A stretch of DNA of 64,000 bases from Collinsella aerofaciens (GCF_018785245.1 NZ_WQPL01000022.1:51588-115587); one strand, 5' to 3'; positions 19,555-28,827 are shown, counted from the first letter of the stretch. Notes: generated by a model not told the origin, from the letters alone. A program made the numbers and translations.

Positions 19555-22425
19555 ATGAGTCGCCGCAACACCGAGCTGCTCTTGCTCATCGCCTCGGCGT
19601 TCCCCGTCATCCTGCTGTATGCGATGTACGTCCTCACCGCGGGCGCTGCCATCTCCTTTGAGACGCTCGCCGTACCGATCGGCCTCTTTGCCGCCTTTGC
19701 CGCGGCCCACATTGCCGTGCGCATCTTGGCGCCCGGTGCCGACCCCGCCATCCTGCCCATCGTATTTATACTTTCGGGCATCGGCATCACGTTCGTGACG
19801 CGTCTCGCCCCCGCTCTCGCCATCTCACAGCTCATCATCCTGTTTGTCTCGGTGGCGCTCATGGTGGGAACGCTTGCATTAGTCAAAAACCTCGACGTGG
19901 TCATGCGCTACAAGTACACCTTTGGCATTATCGGCATCATCCTGCTGATGCTGCCTATCTTTATCGGCACCACGATCTCGGGCTCCAAGCTGTGGATTCG
20001 CATCGCGGGCTTTACCATCCAGCCCGGCGAGTTCGCCAAGGTCTTTATCGTGCTGTTCCTAGCTGGGTACCTGGCCGAGAACCGCGAGCTGCTCTCCATC
20101 TCCAACCGCAAGATCCTGGGCTTTAAGATCCCTCGCCTGCGACTACTGCTGCCGCTGTTTGCCGTGTGGGGTGTGTGCCTGCTCGTCGTCGTCTTCGAAC
20201 GCGACCTGGGTTCGGCCGTGCTGTTCTACACCATCTTCTTGCTGATGCTCTACGTTGCCACGGGGCGCTTTTCGTATGTCGTTATCGGCCTTGCGCTCTT
20301 AGCCGTTGGAGCCGTGGGCGCCTACAAGTTCCTGTCTCACGTTCAGGTGCGTTTCCAGGTTTGGCTCGATCCGTTTAAGGACGCCCAGGGCCAGGGCTAC
20401 CAGATCGTCCAGTCGCTCTTCTCGCTTGCCGATGGCGGTCTGGTCGGTGTTGGCATCGGCAACGGCATGGCCAACAACATCCCTGTCGTCGAGTCCGACT
20501 TTATCTTCTCGGCTATCGGCGAGGAGATGGGCCTTTTGGGCGGCGGCGCCGTGCTCATCCTGTTTATGCTCTTTGCCGTGCGTGGCCTCACCACGGCTGC
20601 CCGCGCTAAATCCGACCTCGCCGCCTTTAGTGCCACAGGCCTTACGGCCGCCATCAGCTTCCAGGCCTTCTTGATCGTTGGCGGCGTAACCCGCCTGATC
20701 CCGCTGACCGGCGTCACCCTGCCCTTTATGAGCCAGGGCGGCTCCTCTCTGCTGGCGAGCTTTATCATCGTCGCGCTCCTGCTGCGCGCCGGTGACGAGG
20801 CGACCGGACGCGAGGCCGAGCTTACCGGCACCGGCACCATGGCCGCCATCACCGATGATCAGGTCGCATCTGCCGCCGCCCCGACGGGCACGCGCTTTGC
20901 CACCTCGTCTTCCTACGGCAGCGGCAGCCATTCCATCGGCTCGCGTATGCGCCGTCGCCTGCTCGACACGCCTGAATCCGGTGTGCTCGGCCGCGTTGCT
21001 CTTGCCAACCGTCTAACCCGCGCGGTGCTCGCCTTTACGGCGCTGTTCGCCATCCTTATCGGCAACCTCACCTATGTCCAGGTCATCAAGGCCAAGGACT
21101 ATCAGGACATGCCGACCAACAACCACACCATCGCCCGCTCCAAGTACATCCAGCGCGGTTCCATCATCACGTCCGACGGCGTGACGCTGGCCGAGTCGCT
21201 GCAGCAGGAGGACGGCACCTACGTACGCTCCTACCCCAACGGTAACCTGGCAGCGCACGTGGTTGGCTATGTGAGCCAGCAGTATGGCACCACCGCCATC
21301 GAGAGCGTCATGAACGACACGCTCACCGGCTCTAAGGATTACTCCAGCTGGAACAACGCCATCGCGTCGCTCGCGGGCCAGACCCAGCCGGGCAACACCG
21401 CCAAGCTCACCATCGACTCGCGCATCCAGACGGCTGCTGAGCAGGCGCTGAAGGGCTTTAAGGGCGCTGTAGTGGTCATCGACCCGCGTACCGGCGCGGT
21501 GCTTGCATGTGCCAGCTCGCCCACCTACGACAACACCAACATCGATGCCCTGCTGCAGACGGGCGGCGGCGAGGACGGCTCCATGTACAATCGCGCCATG
21601 GACGCGCTGTACACGCCGGGCTCAACGTTTAAGGTCGTTACGCTTTCCGCGGCACTCGAGACCGGTACCGCCAGCCTTACCAGCACCTACCAGGCGCCCG
21701 GCTCCATGGACATCGGCAACGCACCGGTCACCAACTATGCCAACGAGAGCTACGGCACCATCAGCCTGCAGCAGGCCTTTGCCGTGTCCTCCAACGTCGT
21801 CTTTGGCCAGGTGGCAAACGAAGTTGGCGCAAACACGCTCGTACAGTTTGCCAACGCCTTTGGCTACGGCCAAAAGCTCGGCCAAGACCTGACCTCCGCG
21901 GCCTCCATCATGGCCGACCCGTCGCTCATGACCGAGTGGGAGACCGCCTGGGCCGGCGCCGGCCAGCCTGTCGGCATGGACCATACGCCCGGCCCGCAGA
22001 CCACCGTCATGCAAAACGCCGTGATTGCCGCCGCCATCGCTAACAGCGGCGTGGTCATGGACCCGTACTTTGTAGCCCAGGTACTCGCCCCGGACGGAAC
22101 CGTGGTCAAGACCACGCAGTCCCGCTCGCTGGGTCAGGCCGTCAGCTCCGCCACGGCCGACCAGGTCAAGCAGGCCATGCTTGCCGTCGTCCAGTCCGGT
22201 ACCGGCACCGATGCCCAGATCCCCGGCGTCAAGGTCGCCGGCAAGACCGGCTCGGCCGAGACTGGCGGCACCAACGTCAACTCTATGTTCGTTGGCTTTG
22301 CACCTTACGATTCACCCACGGTCGCCATCTCGGTGGCCTTGGAGGATTTCGACAAGCATGACGTCAAGGCCGCCAAGATCGCCGGTATCGTCCTGACCGC
22401 GGCGCTTGCCGCACAGGGAGCGTGA
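19555..22425 (+). CDS. SEDS glycosyltransferase (FtsW/RodA) fused to class B PBP
   Basis: One continuous frame of 956 residues combining both halves of a septal or elongation synthase. Residues 1-420 form a polytopic SEDS domain with the conserved DPFKDAQGQGYQ loop and the SQGGSSLLASF segment typical of FtsW/RodA. A linker (about 420-490) leads to a membrane helix (about 495-518) and a penicillin-binding protein with SxxK (S690, PGSTFK), SSN (745-747) and KTG (897-899). The SEDS part polymerises glycan and the PBP part crosslinks it, on the outer face of the membrane. ATG at 19555 follows AAGGGAG. FtsW/RodA and PbpA are normally separate neighbouring genes; no stop, start or ribosome site separates the halves here. 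Confidence 0.95.
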   Translation: MSRRNTELLLLIASAFPVILLYAMYVLTAGAAISFETLAVPIGLFAAFAAAHIAVRILAPGADPAILPIVFILSGIGITFVTRLAPALAISQLIILFVSVALMVGTLALVKNLDVVMRYKYTFGIIGIILLMLPIFIGTTISGSKLWIRIAGFTIQPGEFAKVFIVLFLAGYLAENRELLSISNRKILGFKIPRLRLLLPLFAVWGVCLLVVVFERDLGSAVLFYTIFLLMLYVATGRFSYVVIGLALLAVGAVGAYKFLSHVQVRFQVWLDPFKDAQGQGYQIVQSLFSLADGGLVGVGIGNGMANNIPVVESDFIFSAIGEEMGLLGGGAVLILFMLFAVRGLTTAARAKSDLAAFSATGLTAAISFQAFLIVGGVTRLIPLTGVTLPFMSQGGSSLLASFIIVALLLRAGDEATGREAELTGTGTMAAITDDQVASAAAPTGTRFATSSSYGSGSHSIGSRMRRRLLDTPESGVLGRVALANRLTRAVLAFTALFAILIGNLTYVQVIKAKDYQDMPTNNHTIARSKYIQRGSIITSDGVTLAESLQQEDGTYVRSYPNGNLAAHVVGYVSQQYGTTAIESVMNDTLTGSKDYSSWNNAIASLAGQTQPGNTAKLTIDSRIQTAAEQALKGFKGAVVVIDPRTGAVLACASSPTYDNTNIDALLQTGGGEDGSMYNRAMDALYTPGSTFKVVTLSAALETGTASLTSTYQAPGSMDIGNAPVTNYANESYGTISLQQAFAVSSNVVFGQVANEVGANTLVQFANAFGYGQKLGQDLTSAASIMADPSLMTEWETAWAGAGQPVGMDHTPGPQTTVMQNAVIAAAIANSGVVMDPYFVAQVLAPDGTVVKTTQSRSLGQAVSSATADQVKQAMLAVVQSGTGTDAQIPGVKVAGKTGSAETGGTNVNSMFVGFAPYDSPTVAISVALEDFDKHDVKAAKIAGIVLTAALAAQGA

Positions 22426-22557
22426 TGCCCATGATCGAATCGGACACCCGAGGCGCGCCGCGGCCGAAGAGCTGGCGGCAACGCGCCACACGGCCCCAGC
22501 GGCCACATCGTAGGTACTACACACATCGTTGAGCGAATAGTTATGTTAGGAGCAAGA

Positions 22558-24519
22558 ATGGAACAGAGGGTCCTCGGGGGAAGATACCTCCTCAAGGATA
22601 AGGTGGGGACAGGCGGCATGGCGACCGTCTACCGTGCACAGGACCAGGTCCTCGACCGCACGGTTGCCGTCAAGATCATGCTGCCGCAGTATGCCGGCGA
22701 CGCAACCTTCGCCGCACGCTTTAAACAGGAGGCCCAGGCAGCAGCCGGTCTCTCCTCCCCCTATATCGTGGGCGTCTACGATTGGGGCAAGGACGGCGAC
22801 ACCTATTACATCGTCATGGAGTACCTGCGCGGAACCGACCTTAAGAGCGGCATCAAGAGCCACGGCGCCCTCGACCCCAAGAAGGTCGCCCAGATCGGCT
22901 CGCAGATCAGCTCCGCGCTTTCGGTCGCCCACAAGCACGAAATCATCCACCGCGACATTAAGCCGCAGAACATCATGGTGCTGCCCGACGGCAATATCAA
23001 GGTGATGGACTTTGGCATTGCGCGCGCCAAGAACAGCCACCTCACGCAAGACAACAACGTGCTGGGAACCGCCCACTACGTCAGCCCCGAGCAGACCCGC
23101 GGTCAGGACCTCGGCCCCACCTCGGATATCTACTCGCTGGGCGTCGTGATGTACGAGTGCGCCACCGGTCGCGTTCCCTTTGACGGTGACGACGCTATCT
23201 CGGTCGCACTCAAGCAGGTCAACGAGCTGCCTATTCCGCCGAGCCAGATCAACTCCGGTGTCGACGCCGACCTTGAGCGCATCATCCTCAAGTGCATGGA
23301 GAAGGACCCCGCAAACCGCTTCCAGACCGCCGACGAGCTGCGTCAGGTGCTCAACAGCTACCTGTCGGGCCGTGCCGTCAACGTCTCGGAGCCCACGCGC
23401 ATCATCGGTGCCCCCGGTGAGTTGGGCGCCACCAAGACTCGCGAGCTTTCCGATCAGACGCGCGCCATGGTGCGTCCCGTCTCGGGCGTAAGCGGCCAGA
23501 ATACCGCCCGTAGCTCGGTTTCGGGCTCCACCGGCTCCTACGAGATCGAAGAGCCCAAATCCAACAAGAACAAGATCATCGCCGCCGTGGTGGCAGCCGT
23601 TGCCGCCATCGGCATCGTGGTGGCCTTTGCCACAGGACTCTTTGGCGGCGAGCAGGTCACCGTGCCCGATGTGCTGGGTAAGGACCAGCAGACTGCCGTC
23701 GAGCTGATCAAGGAAGCCGGCCTCGAGGTCGGCACCATCGACCAAAGCTACAACGACGATGTCGACGAGGGCAAGGTCGCCGAGCAGACGCCCAACGGCA
23801 ACACCAAGAAGGCCAAGGGCACCAAGGTGAACCTGGTAATCTCCAAGGGCCCCAAGCCCTCCGAAAAGGTTGAGGTTCCCAAACTTGTCGGCCTGACCAA
23901 GGACCAAGCAGAAGCCGCACTGGCAAGCGTTGGCCTGAAGGGCAACGCCTCCGAGGAGGCCAACGAGGCTGATGAGGGCCAGGTCTTTGAGCAGGGCACC
24001 GAAGCCGGTAAGGAAGTCGCGAAGGGCACGACCATCTCGTACAAGGTCTCGAGCGGCCCGGATACCACGTCCGTCCCCGACCTGACCGACATGACCGAGG
24101 CCCAGGCGCGCAACGCCCTCGATATGGCAGGCTTTGGCGTCGACGTGAGCTACCAGGAGAACGACTCGGTTACCGAGGGCACCGTGATCAGCTGGAACCC
24201 CAGCGGCAAGCAGAAGCCCGGCGCCACGATTACCGTCGTCATTGCCAAGAAGTCCGGCAAGGCCACCGTCCCGGGCAACCTGTACGGCAAGAGCATCTCC
24301 GCCGCCGTTACCGCGCTCAACAACGCCGGTTTCTATAACATTGGCTTCTGTGACCAGAACGGCAATCCCGTAAGCGGTAACGAGGATGCCACCGTTACGG
24401 GCGTCTCCCCCACTGGCAAGCAGTCCACCGACAGCACGATTACGCTGACGGTCGCACTTTCTGGTTCGGGCTCGGGCTCGGGCACGAGCACGGGCGACGA
24501 TTCCGGTACGACCAACTAG
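22558..24519 (+). CDS. pknB: PASTA-domain Ser/Thr kinase PknB
   Basis: A membrane kinase of 653 residues. The catalytic domain (about 9-275) shows GTGGMATVY, VAVKIM, HRDIKPQN near 131 and VMDFGIAR. A basic juxtamembrane region, one membrane helix (about 340-365) and four extracellular PASTA repeats (about 365-640, beginning VTVPDVLGKD, VEVPKLVGLT, TSVPDLTDMT and ATVPGNLYGK) follow; PASTA repeats bind muropeptides and lipid II. The protein ends in a Ser/Gly tail. ATG at 22558 is chosen because AGGAGCAAGA precedes it. A gap of 132 bp separates it from the SEDS-PBP gene, so it may have its own promoter. A strong terminator follows. Confidence 0.97.
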   Translation: MEQRVLGGRYLLKDKVGTGGMATVYRAQDQVLDRTVAVKIMLPQYAGDATFAARFKQEAQAAAGLSSPYIVGVYDWGKDGDTYYIVMEYLRGTDLKSGIKSHGALDPKKVAQIGSQISSALSVAHKHEIIHRDIKPQNIMVLPDGNIKVMDFGIARAKNSHLTQDNNVLGTAHYVSPEQTRGQDLGPTSDIYSLGVVMYECATGRVPFDGDDAISVALKQVNELPIPPSQINSGVDADLERIILKCMEKDPANRFQTADELRQVLNSYLSGRAVNVSEPTRIIGAPGELGATKTRELSDQTRAMVRPVSGVSGQNTARSSVSGSTGSYEIEEPKSNKNKIIAAVVAAVAAIGIVVAFATGLFGGEQVTVPDVLGKDQQTAVELIKEAGLEVGTIDQSYNDDVDEGKVAEQTPNGNTKKAKGTKVNLVISKGPKPSEKVEVPKLVGLTKDQAEAALASVGLKGNASEEANEADEGQVFEQGTEAGKEVAKGTTISYKVSSGPDTTSVPDLTDMTEAQARNALDMAGFGVDVSYQENDSVTEGTVISWNPSGKQKPGATITVVIAKKSGKATVPGNLYGKSISAAVTALNNAGFYNIGFCDQNGNPVSGNEDATVTGVSPTGKQSTDSTITLTVALSGSGSGSGTSTGDDSGTTN

Positions 24520-24571
24520 TCGCCACCCCACCGCTCATCGCGGCTTTCGCCGCAAACATATTCGCTCACAG

Positions 24572-24610
24572 GCGCCCGCTTGCTCCCCCAGCAAGCGGGC
24601 GCTTCGTTTT
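24572..24610 (+). terminator. terminator of the kinase/cell-wall cluster
   Basis: GCGCCCGCTTGCT and its complement around a CCCCC loop, followed by TTCGTTTTT. It ends the pknB transcript. Confidence 0.9.
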
Positions 24611-24631
24611 TGACATGGCATTGAACCAGAA

Positions 24632-24660
24632 GAGCCCGGCACCGTAGCGGTACCGGGCTC
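24632..24660 (-). terminator. former terminator of tRNA-Arg, displaced by integration
   Basis: A 13-bp stem (one mismatch) GAGCCCGGCACCG/CGGTACCGGGCTC with a 3-nt loop, just outside attL. On the reverse strand it would lie about 10 bp after the tRNA if the mobile element were removed, so it was probably the tRNA terminator before integration. Confidence 0.5.
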
Positions 24661-24668
24661 GATATTCC

Positions 24669-24716
24669 TCTGGTGCCCCCGGGCGGATTCGAACCGTCGA
24701 CACCCGCTTTAGGAGA
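24669..24716. repeat. attL: 48-bp copy of the tRNA-Arg 3' end
   Basis: Identical to 38142-38189. It holds the tRNA CCA end, acceptor 3' strand, T-arm and up to the anticodon loop, but no 5' half, so it is not a functional tRNA gene. Confidence 0.93.
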
Positions 24717-24907
24717 TATGATTTAATGCTACCCCCTACCATTCATCAAGCATCATTGAACATCATATAACCGCAGATAAACATAGCAGTTTGTGTCTTT
24801 TGCCTCCGGTAGCTGCGCCTATGCTTTTACAAACATATTACTAACGGCTTTAGCTAAACTGCACTCAATGAATTGTTGAAAACTATTCAAAGAAACGGAG
24901 TGCAAAG

Positions 24908-26155
24908 ATGTCAGAACAGCCACTAATTAGCGGAAGAGGCACGTGTTGGAAAGACAAGAGATCACCTAACACCTATCGCTATTATTTTTCCCTTGGAGTC
25001 AAGGACCCGAAGACAGGGCGCTACAAACGATCCCCAACTTATACGGTTCGTTGCAAGACTAAAACAGAAGCTAAGGCTGCAATGCAGGCCAAGCTGGCTG
25101 AAATCAACTCCTCTGGCACGATCACTAAAACTAAAAAGCCCACTTTGCTTGCGTCCTACTGCTGGGCCTTTCATGAAAATAGGGACACCGAGCTTGCGCC
25201 AACGAGCTATGAAAGAGAAGCGTACGATTGCAGGCATATCGAAGACCTATTCGGTGCGTTTCAGACAATAGAGGGGCTAACTCCCGATCTAATCGAAGAA
25301 GCATATGCCGAAGCTCGTCGTACGGGAAAATACAAACCATCAGAGCTTGTACGAATCAATTCGAAACTGCGTCAGATTCTGTCAAATGCAGTCGCAAAGA
25401 GAATAATTGACCGAAACCCCTGCGCTACCGTTCATGTTCGCAGACCACGCAACAAAAGAGAATCACTGACAATCGACCAAGTAGCTACCCTATGCACACA
25501 TCTTCAACACATTGAGCTCACCGCCGAAGCTGTTGGTACGCTAGTACTAGTGTATACGGGTATGCGGAAAGGCGAGATGCTGGGCCTCGAATGGCGCGAT
25601 TGGGACCCTGCCAATAAAACCTTGAAAATTGACAGGCAGTACACCAACGACCATGAACTGAGGGCACCCAAGTCACAAGAAAGCCAACGCAAAATCCCCG
25701 TTGGAGAAACCTTGGCCGAACGTCTTCAATCATGGTCAGCCATACAAAAAGAGCTCCTGGCCTCTCTGGGGCTGTCCCAGACTGGCAGCACTCCCATCAT
25801 TAGCGATATTGCTGTCAAGCAGGGGGTCCCTACTGTCTGTCACATGAAAAACTACATCTTCAACCATTGGTTTCGCGATTTCGCAGTTAGCTGCAATCTT
25901 GGAATCTATGAGCCGAACAATTCGACTGGCGGAAAACTATATAAGGGCATCTGCCCGCATCAGCTCAGGCATTGTGTAAGCACTTTTATGCTGGCGAACG
26001 GATCGGACGTTAGAAGCGTGCAAGGTGTTCTTGGCCACGCGGACCCCAATATCACGCTCAAAACGTATACAAGCCTCGTTCAACAATCAGAAATAAAAGC
26101 AGTTAAAGGCTACGAAGACTTCATCAACGCCTATATACAGAAAAGCGAGAAATAG
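24908..26155 (+). CDS. int: tyrosine site-specific integrase
   Basis: 415 residues. It integrates and excises the element at the tRNA-Arg site. The N-terminal 60 residues form an arm-binding-type domain, the middle (about 65-170) a core-binding domain, and the C-terminal half the catalytic domain with Arg in YTGMRKGE near 220, HQLRH near 351, GHAD near 373 and the nucleophile Tyr in LKTYTS near 386. GGAG precedes the ATG by 10 bp. It is transcribed inward from attL, and codon use is noticeably more AT-rich than the flanking chromosome, consistent with transfer. Confidence 0.96.
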   Translation: MSEQPLISGRGTCWKDKRSPNTYRYYFSLGVKDPKTGRYKRSPTYTVRCKTKTEAKAAMQAKLAEINSSGTITKTKKPTLLASYCWAFHENRDTELAPTSYEREAYDCRHIEDLFGAFQTIEGLTPDLIEEAYAEARRTGKYKPSELVRINSKLRQILSNAVAKRIIDRNPCATVHVRRPRNKRESLTIDQVATLCTHLQHIELTAEAVGTLVLVYTGMRKGEMLGLEWRDWDPANKTLKIDRQYTNDHELRAPKSQESQRKIPVGETLAERLQSWSAIQKELLASLGLSQTGSTPIISDIAVKQGVPTVCHMKNYIFNHWFRDFAVSCNLGIYEPNNSTGGKLYKGICPHQLRHCVSTFMLANGSDVRSVQGVLGHADPNITLKTYTSLVQQSEIKAVKGYEDFINAYIQKSEK

Positions 26156-26232
26156 CATGTTATTCATTCATCGTTTCATCAATAATATTACGGTACTATA
26201 CTACTATTTCCGCAGGTAGACGCTTTATTTGA

Positions 26233-26351
26233 TTGACATCTAATGAGTTTTAATAGATTCTAAAGCTGTCAGATGGCTACGCATGTAGTCATAAAAACCG
26301 GCCCCCCAAGTGCTTATGAACCTGGTAAGTCTTACAAGCACAGGGAGGGCC
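26233..26351 (+). promoter_or_regulatory. candidate promoter and structured leader of the xis-like gene
   Basis: TTGACA at 26233-26238 begins a plausible promoter; the -10 box (around 26254-26261) is weak. Downstream, 26300-26351 can fold into an imperfect hairpin whose outer arms are GGCCCCCC and GGGAGGGCC and inner arms GTGCTT and AAGCAC, ending about 22 bp before the next start codon. Confidence 0.4.
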
Positions 26352-26373
26352 CTCATTGAAAGGATAGCTCATC

Positions 26374-26619
26374 ATGGCTACTCCACAGATTAGCACTCAG
26401 GCGTCCACACCGACTTTCCCCACTGGTGCCGCTCAGTGCGATCGGTTGCTCCGCGTTAACGATATCCGCGAACTCACTGGCTGGAGCGAAAATACCGCGC
26501 GCAAGTTTATGCGCGAGTCCGGCAAGCTCATCCAAATCCATCGCTCGAATTACATGTTTGAAAGCTCGTTCTACGAACTTTTCAAGCAGCTCGAAGGTCG
26601 TACCGCCCACCTTGACTAG
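26374..26619 (+). CDS. excisionase-like helix-turn-helix protein
   Basis: 81 residues with a MerR/excisionase-type helix-turn-helix in the middle (LRVNDIRELTGWSENTARKF), a short wing and an acidic C-terminus. Size, fold and place just after the integrase suggest an excisionase that directs recombination toward excision. It could instead be a small repressor of element genes. A structured leader lies upstream; the next gene starts 10 bp after its stop. Confidence 0.65.
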   Translation: MATPQISTQASTPTFPTGAAQCDRLLRVNDIRELTGWSENTARKFMRESGKLIQIHRSNYMFESSFYELFKQLEGRTAHLD

Positions 26620-26628
26620 GCGGTAAAC

Positions 26629-27015
26629 ATGAGCGAGCTACCGTCGATTTCCGACAAATATTCCGATGATGTTACTGAGCAACGAGAGATTAGAAGGAAA
26701 ATGGATAACGCGAGTTTTATTTCGGTGCCCGACTGGGCGTGTTGTGCCACCACTGTCGCTGCCGAGCGCCTCATCCTCGGCCTAGTATGGAAGCTTGGAA
26801 ATCCTTCCAAAAACAAACGAGCCATGGGCTTTTACGCAAAAAGCAAATGGATTGAGGAGCGCTACCACCTGAGTAAGAACACGATCTCCCGGGCCTATAC
26901 CTCTTTGAAGGATAAAGGGTTTATTCAAAAAGCGGGCGATGGCAGCTGGATGCTTAATTACGCCGCAGTCTACCCCGCCGCAATCGAAAACGGCTGGGAG
27001 CCCAAGAAATCTTAA
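26629..27015 (+). CDS. winged-helix protein, possible element replication or control factor
   Basis: 128 residues. The C-terminal part contains a winged helix (KWIEERYHLSKNTISRAYTS) typical of DNA-binding replication initiators and GntR-like folds; the N-terminal 40 residues are polar. I cannot assign a specific family. It lies 10 bp after the excisionase-like gene and ends before a strong terminator, so the two form a unit, possibly with control or replication roles in the excised form. Confidence 0.6.
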   Translation: MSELPSISDKYSDDVTEQREIRRKMDNASFISVPDWACCATTVAAERLILGLVWKLGNPSKNKRAMGFYAKSKWIEERYHLSKNTISRAYTSLKDKGFIQKAGDGSWMLNYAAVYPAAIENGWEPKKS

Positions 27016-27097
27016 GTCCATAGCCCGACTATCGAGGTCGTGAAGGTCGGTAATCGCCGGGCGTCTATAAGAGCATGCCGCGGATGTAAAATGAAAC

Positions 27098-27163
27098 AGG
27101 GTCGAACCGAAACAGTTCCCGGACAATTGGCGTCCGGCCAGACACTTCGATTCGACCCTTTTT
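27098..27163 (+). terminator. nested terminator hairpin after the winged-helix gene
   Basis: Outer arms AGGGTCGAACCGAA and TTCGATTCGACCCT (one mismatch), an inner CCGGAC/GTCCGG stem, then TTTTT. Confidence 0.8.
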
Positions 27164-27473
27164 CATGCCCGCATCTAAAACAATCCCATAATCATTCTCG
27201 ACATCTTTAACGCCATCACTCTCCCGCCACCAACACGTCGTAGGAGCCATTTACAACGAATCGATATGGCCGTCCATTCATGGTCTTTAAGGCGCGTGAT
27301 ACCATGAAAACGTGCGGTATTTCTCCAACCGAAAACCTGCATGAACGTATGACTTGAGACGCTTTTAGAACTCACCAAGCGCAGGACAAACACAACTCAA
27401 CAGCGGCAGCGTATTTGTTCCCAGCCGTACGGCATGGCGGAGCCATGCCCATTGTTGATTGGAGTGCCGCACG
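27164..27473. other. intergenic region with no visible gene
   Basis: About 310 bp between the terminator and the coiled-coil gene. Reverse-strand frames here lack ribosome sites and recognisable features. It presumably holds the promoter of the coiled-coil gene, but I cannot identify one. Confidence 0.4.
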
Positions 27474-28043
27474 ATGACAGACAACCCAAACGAGAGAAAA
27501 ATCAGCGAGACGCCCGGCGTGAAGTCCGTCCTCGATGAGGCCGCCGAGCGGATCGAGGCGACATGGCGGGAGAAGCTGCTGCGCGAGACGGGCAACCTCA
27601 TGACCGAGAACGCACTGCTCATGGCCCAGGTGGATGAATTCAGCCGCAAGCTCGCCGAGGCGACGGATCGGAATGAAAAGATTGAGGCCGACTGCAATGA
27701 GCGGATTGCCTTTATAGAGGAGAAGTTCGAACTCGATACCGCGAGCCTCGAGATCGAGAACAACGAGCTCCATGCCGCGAGCGTCAGATATCTCGCCGAT
27801 GCTCGGGAACTCGACAGGCAGGTCGTCCAGCTCCATGCCGAGGCCGTGGGCATGGTCGATGAGATCGAGCGACTGCGCGGCGAGCGTGATGCCGCGCTGA
27901 AAGCCCAAGCCGAGTTGAACGACGCACTCCTGGCCCAGCGCGACCTGATGGCCGAGGTCGCCGCCCTCAAGGACTGCCTTGCCGCCTCCGAGCAGCGTGC
28001 GGCCGTGGCCGAGGCCAAGATCGAGGTCATGAATGAAAGGTGA
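27474..28043 (+). CDS. coiled-coil protein of unknown function
   Basis: 189 residues, almost entirely helical with heptad character from about 15 to 188, rich in Glu, Ala and Leu. There are no membrane segments or signal peptide and only two Cys. I do not recognise the family; soluble element-encoded coiled coils can be structural, regulatory or DNA-bridging. GGAG lies 8 to 11 bp before the chosen ATG (27474); a TTG five codons upstream is in frame. It converges on the phosphoesterase operon, with a perfect palindrome between. Confidence 0.7.
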   Translation: MTDNPNERKISETPGVKSVLDEAAERIEATWREKLLRETGNLMTENALLMAQVDEFSRKLAEATDRNEKIEADCNERIAFIEEKFELDTASLEIENNELHAASVRYLADARELDRQVVQLHAEAVGMVDEIERLRGERDAALKAQAELNDALLAQRDLMAEVAALKDCLAASEQRAAVAEAKIEVMNER

Positions 28044-28077
28044 GTAGCCCCGCACCTCTCCTGTCAGGCGGCTGATT

Positions 28078-28116
28078 TCTAGGAACCTTCTAGAGCACTT
28101 CTAGAAGGTTCCTAGA
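28078..28116. terminator. perfect 17-bp palindrome between convergent genes
   Basis: Arms TCTAGGAACCTTCTAGA and TCTAGAAGGTTCCTAGA with loop GCACT. It lies just after the coiled-coil gene and contains the stop codon of the last phosphoesterase gene. It has no T-tract but could limit read-through both ways. Confidence 0.6.
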
Positions 28117-28827
28117 GCCGGGTGCAGCATCTTCGATCGGCACGATGTCTCGGTAGATAAGGCGATGCCTGGCGTCGCACCATTTGTCGCCGTGGTAGTG
28201 GCCGAAGAACCAGACGCGGTAGCCGAGCCGTTCGTCGAGTTCGCCCAGGAATCGTTGCAGCAGGTCGTCTCGATACTCGCGTCCGCGGTCGCGGCACAGC
28301 TTCTCTGCCAGGGCAGCAGGGGCCTCATGCGTCATCACGTAATCGGCCCTCCAGCCTACGCGGTCGAGCGAGGCGCGGCAGTGGTCCATCTCCTCCTCGC
28401 TCGGCATCTCCTCGGGCCACCAGCTCCTCCCCTCCCTGCGATACTGCCTGTCGTTGCTCGCGGCACCGCCCATGGCAAGGACCGTGAGCCCGTCGATGTC
28501 GAACACCTCTCCACGCATCAGGTGCAGCACGTGCGGTCGCGCCTCATGGACGAGCCCGCCGTTCCACTCCCGCACCGGCAGTTCTGCCAGGGCGTGGTGG
28601 TTCTCATGGTTGCCGTCTACGAAACACGTGGTCCACGGCTTCGATTCGAACCAGTCGAGCCAGTATTTCTCGGCGTTGGATCCATCCCAGACAAAGCCGA
28701 AATCGCCGGCCACGATCACCGCGTCATCGCGCGTCAGGGTCCGGCCCAGCGGCCAAGACCTGAAGGCGAACCTGCTGGCCCCGTACTCGGCCCTGCCGTG
28801 CACGTCGCCTGTCACATAGATAGCCAT
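28090..28827 (-). CDS. metallophosphoesterase (third of tandem set)
   Basis: A calcineurin-like phosphoesterase of 245 residues. Metal-binding motifs in order are TGDVHG (5-10), GDFGF, GNHE, TH and GHYH near the C-terminus, so a two-metal active site is expected. It is a paralogue of the preceding gene product: both share FVDGNHE, LMRGEVF and MGGA segments and a similar C-terminal half. The substrate is unknown; family members act on nucleotides, RNA, DNA or phosphoproteins. ATG at 28827 overlaps the upstream stop by one base, implying coupling. The last codons lie in a perfect palindrome. Confidence 0.85.
   Translation of the reverse strand: MAIYVTGDVHGRAEYGASRFAFRSWPLGRTLTRDDAVIVAGDFGFVWDGSNAEKYWLDWFESKPWTTCFVDGNHENHHALAELPVREWNGGLVHEARPHVLHLMRGEVFDIDGLTVLAMGGAASNDRQYRREGRSWWPEEMPSEEEMDHCRASLDRVGWRADYVMTHEAPAALAEKLCRDRGREYRDDLLQRFLGELDERLGYRVWFFGHYHGDKWCDARHRLIYRDIVPIEDAAPGSRNLLEVL

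Noticed and set aside
22546-24531. 661-codon reverse frame opposite pknB
   Set aside because: Composition shadow of pknB; it lacks domain features and a ribosome site.
24669-24716. Second tRNA-Arg gene
   Set aside because: Only the 3' part is present; the 5' half needed for the acceptor and D-arm is missing.
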